NCBI RefSeq assembly: GCF_026309355.1
Contig: NZ_JAPJZK010000001.1
Location: forward strand, 5,538,501-5,602,500
Direction of reading: 5' to 3'
DNA length: 64,000 nt
Source: Spartinivicinus marinus
GTDB lineage: Bacteria; Pseudomonadota; Gammaproteobacteria; Pseudomonadales; Zooshikellaceae
Shown here in pieces: positions 9,721 through 20,218 of the stretch (the first letter of the stretch is position 1; every line of letters starts with the position of its first letter). Made by a program: the position numbers and the translations under genes. Below the pieces are notes generated by a model. The model did no database searches, was not told where the DNA came from, and saw only the letters and a list, made by a program, of their open reading frames with translations.

Positions 9721-10699
9721 TGAATAGCATCATCATCCAAAAGACAACACTGGCCTTCAGATTTTTCCAAGCGGCTTCATGATGCCACCAGTGCCGGGGA
9801 TGGAGCCCCTGCCACTTGAAGGCTAATAATGCAGAAAGGTTAACGGCAATAATATTGGCTAAAAATAATACCGCCGCCCCCATCGCTTCCAGCCAATGGG
9901 CACTGCCTATCATTAACCCAATGGTTACAAGTGGTGGCATTAATGCCACGGCGACCATTACTCCGATTAAAGTGCTGGCCGCACCGCTGGTAAAAGAAAG
10001 CGCGCCTGCCATGCCGGCAGCTAATGCGAGCAAAACATTGGCTAATGCCACATGAGTGCGGGCGCTGATTTCAGGAATAGCGGGGTCAATTTCCATGGTC
10101 AATCCAATAAAAATAGCCATCGCCAAACCAATGATCATACCGGTTAAATTAGTGAGCAAAGCTCTAAGGGCTAAGCCACCCTCATGTAAAATGACACCCA
10201 GGGCAATGGCCACATTGGGCTTTAATAGAGGGGCAATCACCATTGCGCCAATAATAATCGCTACGTCATTTCGCATTAATCCGATAGCGGCAACCAATGC
10301 AGATAAAACCACATTAGCAATAAACATCCAATTAAGCTGACAGCCTTTGGCAATATCGTGATAAATCTCTTCGCGACTAACCCGCTCTTTGCCTTCTGGC
10401 TTGAAGTAATGCCAAAAACTTTTGGGGCCTGGTGACTTTGGCTGATGGGTTTCTGCTAATGGGAGAGAGGCATCGGCTCGTAAAATGATCATGCGAAATC
10501 GCTCAAATCCCGCAAAATGTTTATGGATGGCATCACAAATAGCTTCTGTTTGTTCTGTGGTGACTAAAAAGCGAAAGCATTGCCGTTTAGTTTGGGGAGG
10601 GCCTTGCCAGTTATCAATAATAGGAAGGGTTTCAGTAATGTTTGTTATTTTATCTTCACACCCTTCAGGTAGGAGGAGTTCTATAATTCGTAGGCCCAT
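9677..10699 (-). CDS. DUF389 (TIGR00341-type) membrane protein
   Basis: A 340-residue protein with a soluble N-terminal part (about residues 1-125, two small alpha-beta repeats) and a hydrophobic C-terminal region with roughly six membrane segments. Recognisable DUF389 features are IGAMVIAPLLKPNVAIALG and LALAAGMAGALSFTSGAAS followed by LIGVMVAVALMPPLVTIGL. The biochemical role of the family is not established. The gene is divergent from GAPDH (275-bp gap) and its end overlaps the preceding secreted-protein gene by 44 bp. It belongs to the three-gene stretch that interrupts the conserved order. The family call is confident; the function is not known. Confidence 0.85.
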   Translation of the reverse strand: MGLRIIELLLPEGCEDKITNITETLPIIDNWQGPPQTKRQCFRFLVTTEQTEAICDAIHKHFAGFERFRMIILRADASLPLAETHQPKSPGPKSFWHYFKPEGKERVSREEIYHDIAKGCQLNWMFIANVVLSALVAAIGLMRNDVAIIIGAMVIAPLLKPNVAIALGVILHEGGLALRALLTNLTGMIIGLAMAIFIGLTMEIDPAIPEISARTHVALANVLLALAAGMAGALSFTSGAASTLIGVMVAVALMPPLVTIGLMIGSAHWLEAMGAAVLFLANIIAVNLSALLAFKWQGLHPRHWWHHEAAWKNLKASVVFWMMMLFTICALIGLWFGKMN

Positions 10700-10974
10700 G
10701 ATGGTGATAAACTCGATAACAGGATTTATTGTGATTTTGATCAGAGTTTAGTTGAGGATAACTAGGGTGAGCATTTTTTAGATCAGTTGCGAAAGCCGGT
10801 CACTAACAGGATAATAGGGGCCCTTGCACGAAAGAAGCCCTAAGGCCTGATCAGCCCTAGGAAATAAAAGCTTCCTGATGATCAATAAACATTGCGGAAT
10901 CTCTAAAAAGCGCATTTTTAGATGTGTCCGTCAGTTTGAGCTTAAGTAATTTAGGTATATAAAGGTATTAACCC

Positions 10975-12426
10975 GTGAAGCAACAGCAAAACGATCACTT
11001 TCGTCAGTGGAAAAACCGAGAAGCCATTGCGGAGTCAATGATTCCACTGATTGGAAAACTGTATCGGGAAAACCATGTTATTACTTCCGTTTACAGCCGC
11101 CCAGTCATTAACCGCTCTGTTATTGACATCATCAAAGCCCACCGTTTTGTCCGCCAGCTAGAGAAAGAAGAATTATCGGTAGAAGACAGTTACCCTATTT
11201 TAAAACTGTTAACAGAATTAGACTTGGGACCCGCTCGGATTGATATTGGTAAGCTGGCCATCAAATACAAAACCCAAGGTCAGGGGCAAGACTTGGAAGC
11301 CTTTGTCCGTAATGAAGTGGCGGATGTGGTGGGTAAGAAAGGCTCTGATGAAGAGCAAGGGCAAGATGTTGTGCTTTACGGCTTTGGTCGGATTGGTCGA
11401 CTGATGGCGCGAATTCTTATTGAGCGTGCTGGTGGTGGTGAAGGCTTAAACTTACGCGCTATTGTTGTGCGTAAAGGTGGAGCTAAAAACGACTTGCTAA
11501 AGCGGGCCAGTCTGTTGCGTCGTGATTCTATTCATGGCTCTTTTGCAGGAACCATTACCATTGATGAGGAAAACACGGCTTTAATTATCAATGGTAATTA
11601 TGTACAAGTGATTTACTCTAATTCGCCTGACGCGATCGATTATTCTGAATATGGCATTCAAAACGCCATTGTAGTGGATAACACTGGGATGTGGCGTGAT
11701 GAAGCTGGTTTGGGTATGCACTTGAAGTGCCCTGGCGTTGGTCGCGTACTGTTGACTGCACCAGGCAAGGGTGAAATTAAAAACATTGTTTATGGGGTGA
11801 ACCATCATTTGGTCAATGATGATGACAAGATCCTTTCAGCCGCTTCTTGTACGACTAATGCCATTACGCCGGTACTGAAAGCTATTAATGATAAGTTTGG
11901 GATCAAAAATGGTCATGTTGAAACTGTCCACTCTTATACTAACGACCAGAACCTGATTGATAATTACCATAAAGGCGATCGCCGTGGTCGCAGTGCTGCG
12001 CTTAATATGGTGATCACTGAAACAGGTGCTGCTAAAGCCGTGGCTAAGGCATTACCAGAACTGAAAGGCAAGCTGACAGGTAACGCTATTCGAGTGCCTA
12101 CACCCAATGTGTCGTTGGCTATTTTGAACTTAAACCTAGCAGAAAATACCTCTGTTGACGGGCTTAATGACTATCTGCGACATATATCGCTTCACTCTGA
12201 CTTAAGACGCCAAATTGATTTTGTAAACTCGCCTGAAGTGGTGTCTTCTGATTTTGTTGGCTCTCGTTATGCGGGTATTGTTGATGCAGAAGCCACCATT
12301 GTTGATGAAGATCGTTGTGTACTGTATGTGTGGTATGACAATGAGTTTGGTTATAGCTGCCAGGTTAACCGTGTCTTACAAATGCTGGCGGGAGTTAACC
12401 AACCCGTATTACCAAAAAGCGAATAA
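10975..12426 (+). CDS. Glyceraldehyde-3-phosphate dehydrogenase, long form
   Basis: A 483-residue GAPDH of the long class found in Pseudomonas and relatives, converting glyceraldehyde-3-phosphate and phosphate to 1,3-bisphosphoglycerate (or the reverse in gluconeogenesis). About 130 N-terminal residues precede the nucleotide-binding start VVLYGFGRIGRLMAR, then the catalytic motif SAASCTTNAITPV places Cys292; HSYTNDQNLIDN and the C-terminal YDNEFGYSCQV follow. The start is GTG with AAAGG nine bases upstream; no nearby in-frame ATG precedes QQQNDHF. From memory, its homologue occupies the same place between mfd and nqrA in Pseudomonas. A strong terminator follows. Coenzyme preference cannot be told from the sequence by eye. 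Confidence 0.95.
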   Translation: MKQQQNDHFRQWKNREAIAESMIPLIGKLYRENHVITSVYSRPVINRSVIDIIKAHRFVRQLEKEELSVEDSYPILKLLTELDLGPARIDIGKLAIKYKTQGQGQDLEAFVRNEVADVVGKKGSDEEQGQDVVLYGFGRIGRLMARILIERAGGGEGLNLRAIVVRKGGAKNDLLKRASLLRRDSIHGSFAGTITIDEENTALIINGNYVQVIYSNSPDAIDYSEYGIQNAIVVDNTGMWRDEAGLGMHLKCPGVGRVLLTAPGKGEIKNIVYGVNHHLVNDDDKILSAASCTTNAITPVLKAINDKFGIKNGHVETVHSYTNDQNLIDNYHKGDRRGRSAALNMVITETGAAKAVAKALPELKGKLTGNAIRVPTPNVSLAILNLNLAENTSVDGLNDYLRHISLHSDLRRQIDFVNSPEVVSSDFVGSRYAGIVDAEATIVDEDRCVLYVWYDNEFGYSCQVNRVLQMLAGVNQPVLPKSE

Positions 12427-12444
12427 TGTTTAAACGGATTGGCT

Positions 12445-12475
12445 AAAAAAACGCTCCTTTATGGAGCGTTTTTTT
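12445..12475 (+). terminator. Terminator after GAPDH
   Basis: ACGCTCC/GGAGCGT stem (12451-12457 with 12463-12469), flanked by an A-tract on the left and a T-tract on the right, so it can work in both directions. It separates GAPDH from the nqr operon. Confidence 0.9.
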
Positions 12476-12820
12476 ATGTTTGGATAAAAAATAGTCTTGA
12501 ATGCTCTATCTTAAATAAAAAAAACCAACCAAACCATGATGATAGGTGGCATCTTTGAGAGCCGCTCATTATAATATGGCCGTTTTTTTCCTGGGTTAAC
12601 ACTCTAAAATAGCTTGATGGGCAAAAAATTAGCTTGTTGTGTCAATAAGATGTAAGACACCAATCCCCAGAAACGGGATGGAAACACTGGTCTTATATTT
12701 AGTTAATACAACATTCCTTATTTTCACTAGACTGAACTAATAACAAATAAACGTCAGTTTGGTGAAGGAGGGCTATTTAGAGCTGACCTTCATCGTTAAC
12801 TAGTGATTAGGCATCGACGT
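12476..12820 (+). promoter_or_regulatory. Leader and promoter region of the nqr operon
   Basis: About 345 bp without a gene between the GAPDH terminator and nqrA. GTGTC/GACAC (12639-12643 with 12656-12660) is a small inverted repeat. AAGGAGGG near 12765 is a strong ribosome-binding-like sequence but lies about 50 bases before the nqrA start and has no convincing short ORF after it. I could not define promoter boxes with confidence. Confidence 0.35.
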
Positions 12821-14164
12821 ATGATCAATATCAAACGGGGCCTGGATCTTCCCATAACTGGTTCACCAGAACAGGTGATTGCCGACGATGCCCGCCAAGT
12901 GAAGTCTGTGGCGGTGGTTGGCTTTGACTATCCTGGCATGAAACCGACCATGCAAGTGGCGGAGGGAGATCGTGTCAAAAAAGGCCAAATTCTATTCGAA
13001 GATAAAAAATCCCCCGGTATTTTTTATACTGCACCTGCAGCAGGCGTAGTTGCTGCGATTAATCGTGGTGAAAAGCGGGTATTTCAGTCGCTTGTCATCG
13101 ACATTGAAGGGGATGAAGAAGAAGCTTTTGCACAATATGAGGCAGGGCAACTCGCTACGCTAAGTCGCGAGCAAGTCACTGATAACCTGATTAAATCAGG
13201 ACAGTGGACGGCTTTTCGCTCTCGGCCTTTTAGTAAAGTACCGGCAGTAGATGCGATACCCCATTCTATTTTTGTTACTGCTATTGATACTCATCCATTA
13301 GCTGCTGACCCTGCTGTCATTATTACAGAGCAAGCTGAAGCCTTTGGCCAAGGGCTGGAAGTTATTGGTCGACTGACAGAAGGCAAGGTATTTGTGTGTC
13401 AGGCACCTGATAAGCAGATCCCAACAGGGCAAGCCAAAGTGGTAACTGAGTCTTTTGCTGGCCCACATCCTGCTGGTTTACCAGGCACGCATATTCATCA
13501 TTTAGACCCTGTACATGCCCATAAATCGGTTTGGCATATTGGTTATCAAGATGTGATTGCTATTGGCAAGCTGTTTACTACAGGTAAATTGTATACAGAT
13601 AGGGTCGTGGCGCTAGGTGGCCCTCAAGCAGAAAAACCGCGTTTAGTTCGAGCCCAAGTGGGTGCAAGCTTAGAAGCACTTTGTGCGGGTGAGCAGAAAA
13701 AGGGAGAAAACCGGCTGATCTCAGGCTCTGTGTTTGGTGGGCGCAGTGGTAAAGGGCCGTTTGCGTATCTAGGCCGTTATCATGTGCAAGTTTCTATTTT
13801 GTTAGAAGGCAGCGAGCGGGAATTTATAGGTTGGCTTTCCCCAGGTAAAGACAAGCACTCTGTACTAGGCATATACCTGTCGAAGTTGTCACCGAGTCGG
13901 CTGTTTAATTTTACCACTACTACCAACGGTAGTGCGCGGGCCATGGTACCTGTGGGCAATTACGAAAAAGTTATGCCGCTGGATATTCTGCCTACCCAAC
14001 TGTTACGGGCACTGATTGTGGGTGATACCGTGGTAGCTCAACAACTGGGTTGTTTAGAGCTGGATGAAGAGGACCTTGCCCTGTGCAGTTATGTGTGTGC
14101 AGGTAAGTACGAATATGGTCCCATCCTGCGTGATAACCTGACGCGTATTGAAGTGGAGGGCTAA
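12821..14164 (+). CDS. nqrA: Na+-NQR subunit A
   Basis: A peripheral cytoplasmic subunit of the sodium-pumping NADH:ubiquinone reductase, implicated in quinone binding. I choose ATG 12821 ([14 protein letters not shown]), which matches the family N-terminus and gives 447 residues, the usual size; an upstream in-frame GTG at 12803 would add six residues not seen in the family. Recognisable features include the biotinyl-lipoyl-like start region with [14 protein letters not shown] and [12 protein letters not shown], and [20 protein letters not shown] in the middle. The ribosome binding site before 12821 is weak. First gene of the nqrABCDEF operon, 2 bp before nqrB. Confidence 0.96.
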   Translation: MINIKRGLDLPITGSPEQVIADDARQVKSVAVVGFDYPGMKPTMQVAEGDRVKKGQILFEDKKSPGIFYTAPAAGVVAAINRGEKRVFQSLVIDIEGDEEEAFAQYEAGQLATLSREQVTDNLIKSGQWTAFRSRPFSKVPAVDAIPHSIFVTAIDTHPLAADPAVIITEQAEAFGQGLEVIGRLTEGKVFVCQAPDKQIPTGQAKVVTESFAGPHPAGLPGTHIHHLDPVHAHKSVWHIGYQDVIAIGKLFTTGKLYTDRVVALGGPQAEKPRLVRAQVGASLEALCAGEQKKGENRLISGSVFGGRSGKGPFAYLGRYHVQVSILLEGSEREFIGWLSPGKDKHSVLGIYLSKLSPSRLFNFTTTTNGSARAMVPVGNYEKVMPLDILPTQLLRALIVGDTVVAQQLGCLELDEEDLALCSYVCAGKYEYGPILRDNLTRIEVEG

Positions 14165-14166
14165 TC

Positions 14167-15378
14167 ATGAAGGCACTAAGACAGCTTTTAGACAAAATTG
14201 AACCCAACTTCCATAAAGGGGGTAAGTACGAAAAGTGGTATGCCTTATATGAGGCTGCTGACACCATTTTTTATACCCCAGGTAAAGTGACTGCTACGAC
14301 TTCTCATGTGCGGGATGGGCTGGACCTGAAACGGATGATGATTACCGTCTGGCTCTGTACTTTCCCAGCCATGTTCTTTGGTATGTACAACGTGGGGCTA
14401 CAAGCCAACACAGCCATGGCTGACTTAGGCATTGCTGCAGTTGAAGGCTGGCGTGCTGGTTTTATTGAAATGTTTGCTGGCTACTCTGCCGATAGTATTT
14501 GGGACTGTTTCATTCATGGGGCAGCCTACTTTATTCCCATTTACTTTGTAGTATTTGTGGTAGGTGGCTTCTGGGAAGTCCTGTTTGCAATGGTTAGAGG
14601 TCATGAAGTCAATGAAGGCTTCTTTGTTACCTCTGTACTGTTTGCCTTGATCGTGCCACCCGATGTGCCCTTATGGCAAGCAGCCTTAGGGATTAGCTTT
14701 GGTGTGGTCATTGGTAAAGAGGTATTTGGTGGTACTGGGAAAAACTTCTTAAACCCAGCGCTGACCGGTCGGGCCTTCTTGTTCTTTGCTTATCCTGCTG
14801 AAATGTCAGGTGATACGGTATGGACAGCGGTTGATGGTTTTAGTGGTGCGACTGCCTTGAGCGTGGCAGCTACTGATGGTGTAAACGCTTTACAACAACA
14901 GTTGAACTGGTCAAATGCTTTCTTTGGCTTTATGCAAGGCTCTATTGGTGAGACTTCAACCTTTGCCATTGCTCTGGGTGGAATTGTATTACTGGTAATG
15001 GGCATTGCTTCTTGGCGGATCGTCGCTGGGGTGATGATTGGCATGATTGCCACCTCCTTACTCTTTAACCTGGTGGGCTCTGATACCAACCCCATGTTCT
15101 CTATGCCTTGGTATTGGCACTTAGTATTAGGTGGGTTTGCCTTTGGTATGTTCTTTATGGCGACTGACCCAGTCTCTGCATCGATGACTGATAAAGGTAA
15201 ATGGTACTTTGGTGGCCTGGTTGGCGTAATGGTAGTGCTGATTCGTGTCATAAACCCTGCTTTCCCAGAGGGTATGATGTTAGCCATTTTATTTGCCAAC
15301 TTATTTGCACCCTTGATTGACCATTTTGTGGTTCAAGCCAATATCAAGCGTCGGGAGGCAAGAGCCAATGTCAGCTAA
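14167..15378 (+). CDS. nqrB: Na+-NQR subunit B
   Basis: A 403-residue integral membrane subunit that carries covalent FMN and riboflavin and forms part of the sodium path. The flavinylation site is visible as [13 protein letters not shown], with the acceptor threonine at about residue 229. The rest shows the expected multiple membrane helices and conserved [23 protein letters not shown] and [19 protein letters not shown] would be attached by the ApbE encoded downstream. The stop codon overlaps the nqrC start by 11 bases. Confidence 0.97.
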   Translation: MKALRQLLDKIEPNFHKGGKYEKWYALYEAADTIFYTPGKVTATTSHVRDGLDLKRMMITVWLCTFPAMFFGMYNVGLQANTAMADLGIAAVEGWRAGFIEMFAGYSADSIWDCFIHGAAYFIPIYFVVFVVGGFWEVLFAMVRGHEVNEGFFVTSVLFALIVPPDVPLWQAALGISFGVVIGKEVFGGTGKNFLNPALTGRAFLFFAYPAEMSGDTVWTAVDGFSGATALSVAATDGVNALQQQLNWSNAFFGFMQGSIGETSTFAIALGGIVLLVMGIASWRIVAGVMIGMIATSLLFNLVGSDTNPMFSMPWYWHLVLGGFAFGMFFMATDPVSASMTDKGKWYFGGLVGVMVVLIRVINPAFPEGMMLAILFANLFAPLIDHFVVQANIKRREARANVS

Positions 15379-16144
15379 TAACGATACTATTCAAAGAACG
15401 GTCATTGTTACCGTATTGCTCTGCTTGGTTTGCTCAATTGTTGTATCCAGTGCAGCGGTTTTCTTGAAACCAGCTCAAACTGAAAACAAGAAGCTGTCAA
15501 TGCAGCGCAGTATTCTTGAGATTGCTGGGCTAATGGAGGAAGGAGCCACTGTTAAAGAACAGTTCAAGCAAATCAAAACCAAAATTGTTGATCTGCGTAC
15601 AGGTAAATTCACTGATGCGGTTGATGCCCAAGCTTACGAGCAGCGCTCAGCAGCTAAGAACCCTAAATTATCTGCGGTACTCAGTGGTGAAGACGATATA
15701 GCCAGTATTAAGCGTCGTGCTCACTATGCCACAGTTTATTTGGTTGAAAATCAAGGAAAAGTGGAGAAGTTAATTCTGCCAGTACATGGTTATGGGCTAT
15801 GGTCAACTATGTACGGCTTTCTTGCCTTGGAAGGTGATACCAAAACTGTGGTGGGCTTAGGGTTTTATGATCATGGTGAAACCCCAGGCTTAGGTGGTGA
15901 GGTAGATAACCCTAAGTGGAAAGCACAGTGGCCAGGTAAGCAAGTCTTTAATGACCAGTTTGGTGTGGATATATCCGTGGTAAAAGGGGGAGCTAACCCA
16001 GGCAACCCAAGCTTTAAGCATCAAGTGGATGGTTTAGCCGGTGCAACACTGACAAGCCGGGGCCTGCAAAACTTATTGCACTTCTGGCTTGGTGAAAATG
16101 GTTTTGGTCCTTTCCTGACCAATGTTAGAAAAGGGGAGGCATAA
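15368..16144 (+). CDS. nqrC: Na+-NQR subunit C
   Basis: A 258-residue subunit with one N-terminal membrane helix (about residues 11-30) and a periplasmic FMN-binding domain. I choose ATG 15368 ([18 protein letters not shown]), which has GGGAGG nine bases upstream and overlaps the end of nqrB; the longer frame from 15317 would add 17 residues untypical of the family. The FMN acceptor motif is [12 protein letters not shown], placing the threonine at about residue 227. [17 protein letters not shown] and [11 protein letters not shown] are family hallmarks. Confidence 0.96.
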   Translation: MSANNDTIQRTVIVTVLLCLVCSIVVSSAAVFLKPAQTENKKLSMQRSILEIAGLMEEGATVKEQFKQIKTKIVDLRTGKFTDAVDAQAYEQRSAAKNPKLSAVLSGEDDIASIKRRAHYATVYLVENQGKVEKLILPVHGYGLWSTMYGFLALEGDTKTVVGLGFYDHGETPGLGGEVDNPKWKAQWPGKQVFNDQFGVDISVVKGGANPGNPSFKHQVDGLAGATLTSRGLQNLLHFWLGENGFGPFLTNVRKGEA

Positions 16145-16146
16145 CA

Positions 16147-16812
16147 ATGACTGTCAAAGCAAAAGAAATTTTGCTAACGCCGATTTTCAATAATAACCCA
16201 ATTGCCCTGCAAATATTGGGTATTTGTTCGGCGTTAGCCGTTACCACTAGTCTGCAAGTGACGTTGGTAATGTGTATAGCCCTTACCTCGGTAACGGCTT
16301 TTTCGAATCTGTTTATCTCCTTAATTCGTACCCAGATTCCAAACAATATTCGGATTATTGTGCAGATGACTATTATTGCCTCGCTGGTAATAGTGGTTGA
16401 TCAGTTACTGAAAGCTTATGCCTACAGTATCAGTAAGCAGCTGTCCGTATTCGTTGGTTTGATTATTACCAACTGTATTGTAATGGGACGTGCAGAAGCT
16501 TTTGCCATGAAAAACCCGCCATTACCCAGTTTTTTGGATGGGGTTGGTAATGGTTTAGGCTACAGCGTTATCCTGATTATTGTGGGTACGATTCGTGAGT
16601 TATTTGGTGCCGGTAAACTATTAGGCATTGAAATCCTGCCTGTGGTGAATGAGGGTGGCTGGTATCAACCTAATGGCTTATTGCTATTACCACCGAGTGC
16701 TTTCTTCTTGATCGGCTTATTTATCTGGGCCTTACGGACCTGGAAAAAAGACCAAGTGGAAGAACCTGATTTTAAAATGGCGCCTCAAAGTCAGTTTAAG
16801 GAGGCGATGTAA
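16147..16812 (+). CDS. nqrD: Na+-NQR subunit D
   Basis: A 221-residue membrane subunit with about six helices, homologous to RnfE/RsxE. The N-terminus reads [25 protein letters not shown] and the conserved loop [18 protein letters not shown] is present; in this family its cysteine helps hold the intramembrane iron-sulfur cluster shared with NqrE. Start ATG 16147 follows GGGGAGG at a good distance. The stop overlaps the nqrE start by one base (TAATG), so translation is coupled. Confidence 0.96.
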   Translation: MTVKAKEILLTPIFNNNPIALQILGICSALAVTTSLQVTLVMCIALTSVTAFSNLFISLIRTQIPNNIRIIVQMTIIASLVIVVDQLLKAYAYSISKQLSVFVGLIITNCIVMGRAEAFAMKNPPLPSFLDGVGNGLGYSVILIIVGTIRELFGAGKLLGIEILPVVNEGGWYQPNGLLLLPPSAFFLIGLFIWALRTWKKDQVEEPDFKMAPQSQFKEAM

Positions 16813-17423
16813 TGTTAGAGCATTATTTAAGCCTGTTTGTTAAAGCTGTTTTTATTGAAAATATGGCATTGGCCTTTTTCTTGGGGATGTGTACCTTCCT
16901 GGCGATTTCCAAGAAAATTCAAACGGCAATTGGTCTTGGTATTGCCGTCATTGTGGTCCTAGCGATTACTGTCCCAGTTAATAACTTGATTTATCAGCAT
17001 GTGCTGAAAGATGGAGCACTAGCTTGGGCAGGGCTACCTGATGTGGATTTAAGCTTCTTAGGCTTACTGAGTTACATTGGCGTAATTGCCGCCATCGTGC
17101 AAATCCTAGAAATGTTCTTAGACCGCTATGTGCCTGCGTTGTATAACGCGCTAGGCGTATTCTTGCCATTGATCACAGTAAACTGCGCCATCATGGGTGC
17201 TTCATTGTTTATGGTACAGCGTGACTACACCTTTGGTGAAAGTGCTGTATATGGTGTGGGTGCTGGTTTAGGTTGGGCACTAGCAATTGCGGCATTAGCC
17301 GGTATTCGTGAAAAGCTTAAATATAGCGATGTACCAGCTGGCTTGCGTGGTCTGGGGGTGACTTTCATAACTGTCGGTTTGATGTCACTTGGGTTTATGT
17401 CTTTCTCAGGCGTGCAGCTTTAA
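16812..17423 (+). CDS. nqrE: Na+-NQR subunit E
   Basis: A 203-residue membrane subunit paired with NqrD (homologue of RnfA/RsxA). [31 protein letters not shown] matches the family start, given here in overview only, and [15 protein letters not shown] contains the cysteine that co-ligates the intramembrane cluster. About six helices are apparent. AAGGAGG just upstream gives a strong ribosome binding site inside the end of nqrD. It lies 23 bp before nqrF. Confidence 0.96.
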   Translation: MLEHYLSLFVKAVFIENMALAFFLGMCTFLAISKKIQTAIGLGIAVIVVLAITVPVNNLIYQHVLKDGALAWAGLPDVDLSFLGLLSYIGVIAAIVQILEMFLDRYVPALYNALGVFLPLITVNCAIMGASLFMVQRDYTFGESAVYGVGAGLGWALAIAALAGIREKLKYSDVPAGLRGLGVTFITVGLMSLGFMSFSGVQL

Positions 17424-17446
17424 GACACAACAAGAAGGTTTGAACG

Positions 17447-18679
17447 ATGAGTGAAACGGGTGTAATTCTTACCGGAGTAACCATGTTCACTGTGATCGTA
17501 TTGTTATTGGTCGCGGTAATTTTGGTTGCTCGTTCTAAACTGGTTAGCTCAGGTGATGTCACTATTAGTATTAATGATGACCCTGACAAGTCCGTTAAAG
17601 TGCCTGCGGGCAGTAAACTGCTGCAAACCCTGTCAGCACAAAATATCTTCCTTTCTTCTGCCTGTGGTGGCGGTGGTACCTGTGCTCAGTGTAAATGTAA
17701 AGTGCTTGATGGTGGTGGCTCAATGCTGCCTACCGAAGAGCCACATTTTACTCGCCGTGATGCTAAAGAGGGCTGGCGCTTAGCTTGTCAGGTTGCTGTT
17801 AAGCACGATATGAAAATTGAAGTGCCGGAAGAGTTTTTTGGGGTTAAAAAATGGGAGTGTGAGGTTGTTTCCAATGACAACGTAGCCACTTTCATTAAAG
17901 AGCTGACGCTGAAACTGCCTGAAGGGGAAAACGTAGATTTCCGTGCAGGTGGTTATGTGCAGTTAGAAGCGCCACCCCATCATGTTTATTACAAAGACTT
18001 TGAAATTCCAGATGAGTATCGGGGTGATTGGGATCGGTTTGATCAGTTTAAGTATGAGTCAAAGGTTGATGAAACAGTGATTCGTGCTTACTCCATGGCG
18101 AACTACCCGGAAGAGAAGGGGATCCTGAAATTCAATATTCGGATTGCTTCTCCACCTCCTGGCACTAAGCATCCACCAGGGCAAATGTCTTCTTATGTAT
18201 TTAACCTGAAGCCGGGTGACAAAATTTCTGTGTATGGCCCATTTGGTGAGTTCTTTGCCAAAGAGACTGATGCAGAAATGGTCTTTGTGGGTGGTGGTGC
18301 GGGCATGGCACCGATGCGCTCACATATCTTTGACCAGTTGAAGCGTCTAAGCTCTAAACGGAAAATTTCTTTCTGGTATGGTGCGCGTTCGCTTCGTGAA
18401 GCTTTTTATACAGAAGAATATGATCAGCTGCAGGAAGAGAACGAAAATTTCAAATGGCACTTGGCGTTATCTGACCCATTACCTGAAGATAACTGGGAAG
18501 GCTATCAAGGCTTTATCCATCAGGTGTTATATGAGAACTACCTGAAGGATCATCCTGCACCTGAAGACTGTGAGTTCTACATGTGTGGACCACCCATGAT
18601 GAATGCTGCAGTCATCAAGATGCTAGAAGATCTTGGTGTTGAGCGGGATAATATTCTGCTAGATGATTTTGGTGGCTAA
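17447..18679 (+). CDS. nqrF: Na+-NQR subunit F (NADH-oxidising)
   Basis: A 410-residue subunit that takes electrons from NADH through FAD and a 2Fe-2S cluster. An N-terminal membrane helix (about residues 5-25) is followed by a plant-type ferredoxin domain with [16 protein letters not shown] and a fourth cysteine in WRLACQV, then the FAD domain with [11 protein letters not shown] and the NADH domain with [15 protein letters not shown] and [12 protein letters not shown]. The C-terminus LLDDFGG is typical. AGAAGG lies eight bases before the ATG. A terminator hairpin follows directly. Confidence 0.97.
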   Translation: MSETGVILTGVTMFTVIVLLLVAVILVARSKLVSSGDVTISINDDPDKSVKVPAGSKLLQTLSAQNIFLSSACGGGGTCAQCKCKVLDGGGSMLPTEEPHFTRRDAKEGWRLACQVAVKHDMKIEVPEEFFGVKKWECEVVSNDNVATFIKELTLKLPEGENVDFRAGGYVQLEAPPHHVYYKDFEIPDEYRGDWDRFDQFKYESKVDETVIRAYSMANYPEEKGILKFNIRIASPPPGTKHPPGQMSSYVFNLKPGDKISVYGPFGEFFAKETDAEMVFVGGGAGMAPMRSHIFDQLKRLSSKRKISFWYGARSLREAFYTEEYDQLQEENENFKWHLALSDPLPEDNWEGYQGFIHQVLYENYLKDHPAPEDCEFYMCGPPMMNAAVIKMLEDLGVERDNILLDDFGG

Positions 18680-18697
18680 CCGTCACTGAAAGCACTC

Positions 18698-18740
18698 AAA
18701 AAGGGTTCAGAGGGTAGGCTTCTGAACCCTTTTGTTTTTT
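18698..18740 (+). terminator. Terminator-like hairpin between nqrF and apbE
   Basis: AAAAGGGTTCAGA pairs with TCTGAACCCTTTT around a 9-nt loop and is followed by GTTTTTT. It lies wholly in the 72-bp gap between nqrF and apbE, 12 bp before the apbE ATG. It would end or reduce transcription after the structural nqr genes. Confidence 0.85.
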
Positions 18741-18751
18741 AGGCTTTGATT

Positions 18752-19807
18752 ATGAGGTGGATAGTGAAGATAGCAGGAAAGTTTTCACTAGTCGTTTGTT
18801 GTTTGTTGTTTGTATTAGTCGGTTGTGACTCAGCCAAAGTAGAAAAGGTAACGGGTCCTACTATGGGGACCCGGTATCATGTGAAGTATATCGTAAAATC
18901 TGACACAGTATCCCAGCAACAGGTTAAACAAGTTGTACAACAGGTGTTAGATGATATTAATGCCCGAATGTCTACTTACATTAATGATTCGGAATTAATG
19001 CAGTTCAATGTAGCAGCCATCAATCAGCCTTATACTCTGTCTGCCGATATTATTGAGCTAGTAGCATTGAGCCAGCAACTCTCCAGACTATCATCAGGGG
19101 CTTATGATGTCACAGTGGGGCCATTGGTTAACTTGTGGGGGTTTGGTCCTGATCACCGGCCAGACCAGGTACCGGAAGAGGCTCAGATTAAAGCCGCTTT
19201 TGCTAAAGTGGGCTATGGCAGTGTTGAGGTCAATAAGCAACAAAACCAGTTGACTAAGCGTAAGCCGGTGTTTGTGGATCTGTCTTCAATAGCTAAAGGT
19301 TATGCGGTTGATCAGGTAGCTAAAGCGCTGGAAGGCTTGGCAATTAACAGCTATATGGTGGAAGTAGGTGGTGAGCTGAAAGCCAAAGGACTTAAACCAA
19401 CAGGTGAACATTGGCGAATTGGTATTGAACAGCCAGAACTCATGGTGCAACAAGAACCTAATTTAGTGGTTCAGGTCGATGGTAAAGGGGTGGCTACTTC
19501 AGGAGATTATCGCAACTATTTTGAAATTGAGGGTAAACGTTACTCTCATACCATTGATCCACGCACTGGTTATCCTATTACTCACCGGCTGGCTTCAGTG
19601 ACAGTGATTGATGAAAATGTTGCAAGAGCGGATGGTTTATCCACTATGTTTATGGTGCTGGGTCCAGAGCAAGGGCTGGCGATTGCTAATCAAGAAAATA
19701 TTGCAGCCTATTTTATTGTCAAAACAGGACAAGGCTTTAAATCGGTGGCAAGTGAAGCGTTCAAAACGTATCTTGCCACTAATACAGCCAAAGTGAATGG
19801 TTTTTAG
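18752..19807 (+). CDS. apbE: FAD:protein FMN transferase
   Basis: A 351-residue periplasmic lipoprotein that transfers FMN from FAD to threonine of NqrB and NqrC. I choose ATG 18752 (MRWIVKIAGK) rather than the upstream TTG at 18746. The N-terminus has a lipoprotein signal with lipobox LVGC, cysteine near residue 25. ApbE features include PTMGTRYHVKY, VDLSSIAKGYAVDQ, EVGGELKAKG and the late SHTIDPRTGYPI, with ADGLSTMFMVLG close to the C-terminus. Its place directly after nqrF matches its job in maturing the complex. Expression may depend on read-through of the hairpin at 18698-18740. Confidence 0.95.
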   Translation: MRWIVKIAGKFSLVVCCLLFVLVGCDSAKVEKVTGPTMGTRYHVKYIVKSDTVSQQQVKQVVQQVLDDINARMSTYINDSELMQFNVAAINQPYTLSADIIELVALSQQLSRLSSGAYDVTVGPLVNLWGFGPDHRPDQVPEEAQIKAAFAKVGYGSVEVNKQQNQLTKRKPVFVDLSSIAKGYAVDQVAKALEGLAINSYMVEVGGELKAKGLKPTGEHWRIGIEQPELMVQQEPNLVVQVDGKGVATSGDYRNYFEIEGKRYSHTIDPRTGYPITHRLASVTVIDENVARADGLSTMFMVLGPEQGLAIANQENIAAYFIVKTGQGFKSVASEAFKTYLATNTAKVNGF

Positions 19808-19931
19808 ACGAGGCCATCGAGTGATGAAGCCCCAGGAGCGTGTAAATAATCAGTGACTGGGGTGAAGCGTGAAGATAACAAAGCTTAAAACGTATTCAAG
19901 AAGGGTGCAGTAATTAATTGAGGTATTAAAG

Positions 19932-20174
19932 ATGACTATTTTCCTGGCGTTTTGTTTGATGTTGCTCATTGTGGTTGCTATGGCAATCGGGGTCATTTTG
20001 GCAAAGAAACCAATCAAAGGCTCATGCGGTGGAATCAGTGCGCTGGGCATGGATACCGCCTGTGATATTTGCGGTGGTGATCAGGCTAAGTGTGATAAAG
20101 AAAAACAACAACAGCTCACCCCAGCAGATCAAGGTGATGCGCTTTTCTATGACGCTGGTACAACCAATAAGTAA
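19932..20174 (+). CDS. nqrM: Na+-NQR maturation protein NqrM
   Basis: An 80-residue protein of the DUF539 family, required for maturation of Na+-NQR, probably by delivering or inserting iron for the NqrD/NqrE cluster (established for the family in Vibrio). One N-terminal membrane helix (about residues 2-22) is followed by four cysteines in GSCGGISALGMDTACDICGG and a further KCDK. It lies 124 bp after apbE and 44 bp before sthA on the same strand, the standard context. Confidence 0.93.
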   Translation: MTIFLAFCLMLLIVVAMAIGVILAKKPIKGSCGGISALGMDTACDICGGDQAKCDKEKQQQLTPADQGDALFYDAGTTNK

Positions 20175-20218
20175 ATATAAATCAGTAATAATTAATTGAT
20201 GTTGGAGTATTTTTTATC

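Noticed and set aside
10838-10862. Near-palindrome CTAAGGCCTGATCAGCCCTAG between DUF389 and GAPDH
   Set aside because: The arms are imperfect and short, and nothing ties the site to a regulator or terminator.
12675-12685. GGGATGGAAAC, like the end of a CRISPR repeat
   Set aside because: Only one copy is present; there are no spaced repeats and no cas genes.
12660-12690. CCAG...CTGG repeat in the nqr leader
   Set aside because: The 4-bp arms could arise by chance.
12803-12820. GTG start for nqrA
   Set aside because: It adds six residues before the conserved [11 protein letters not shown] start and gives no better ribosome binding site.
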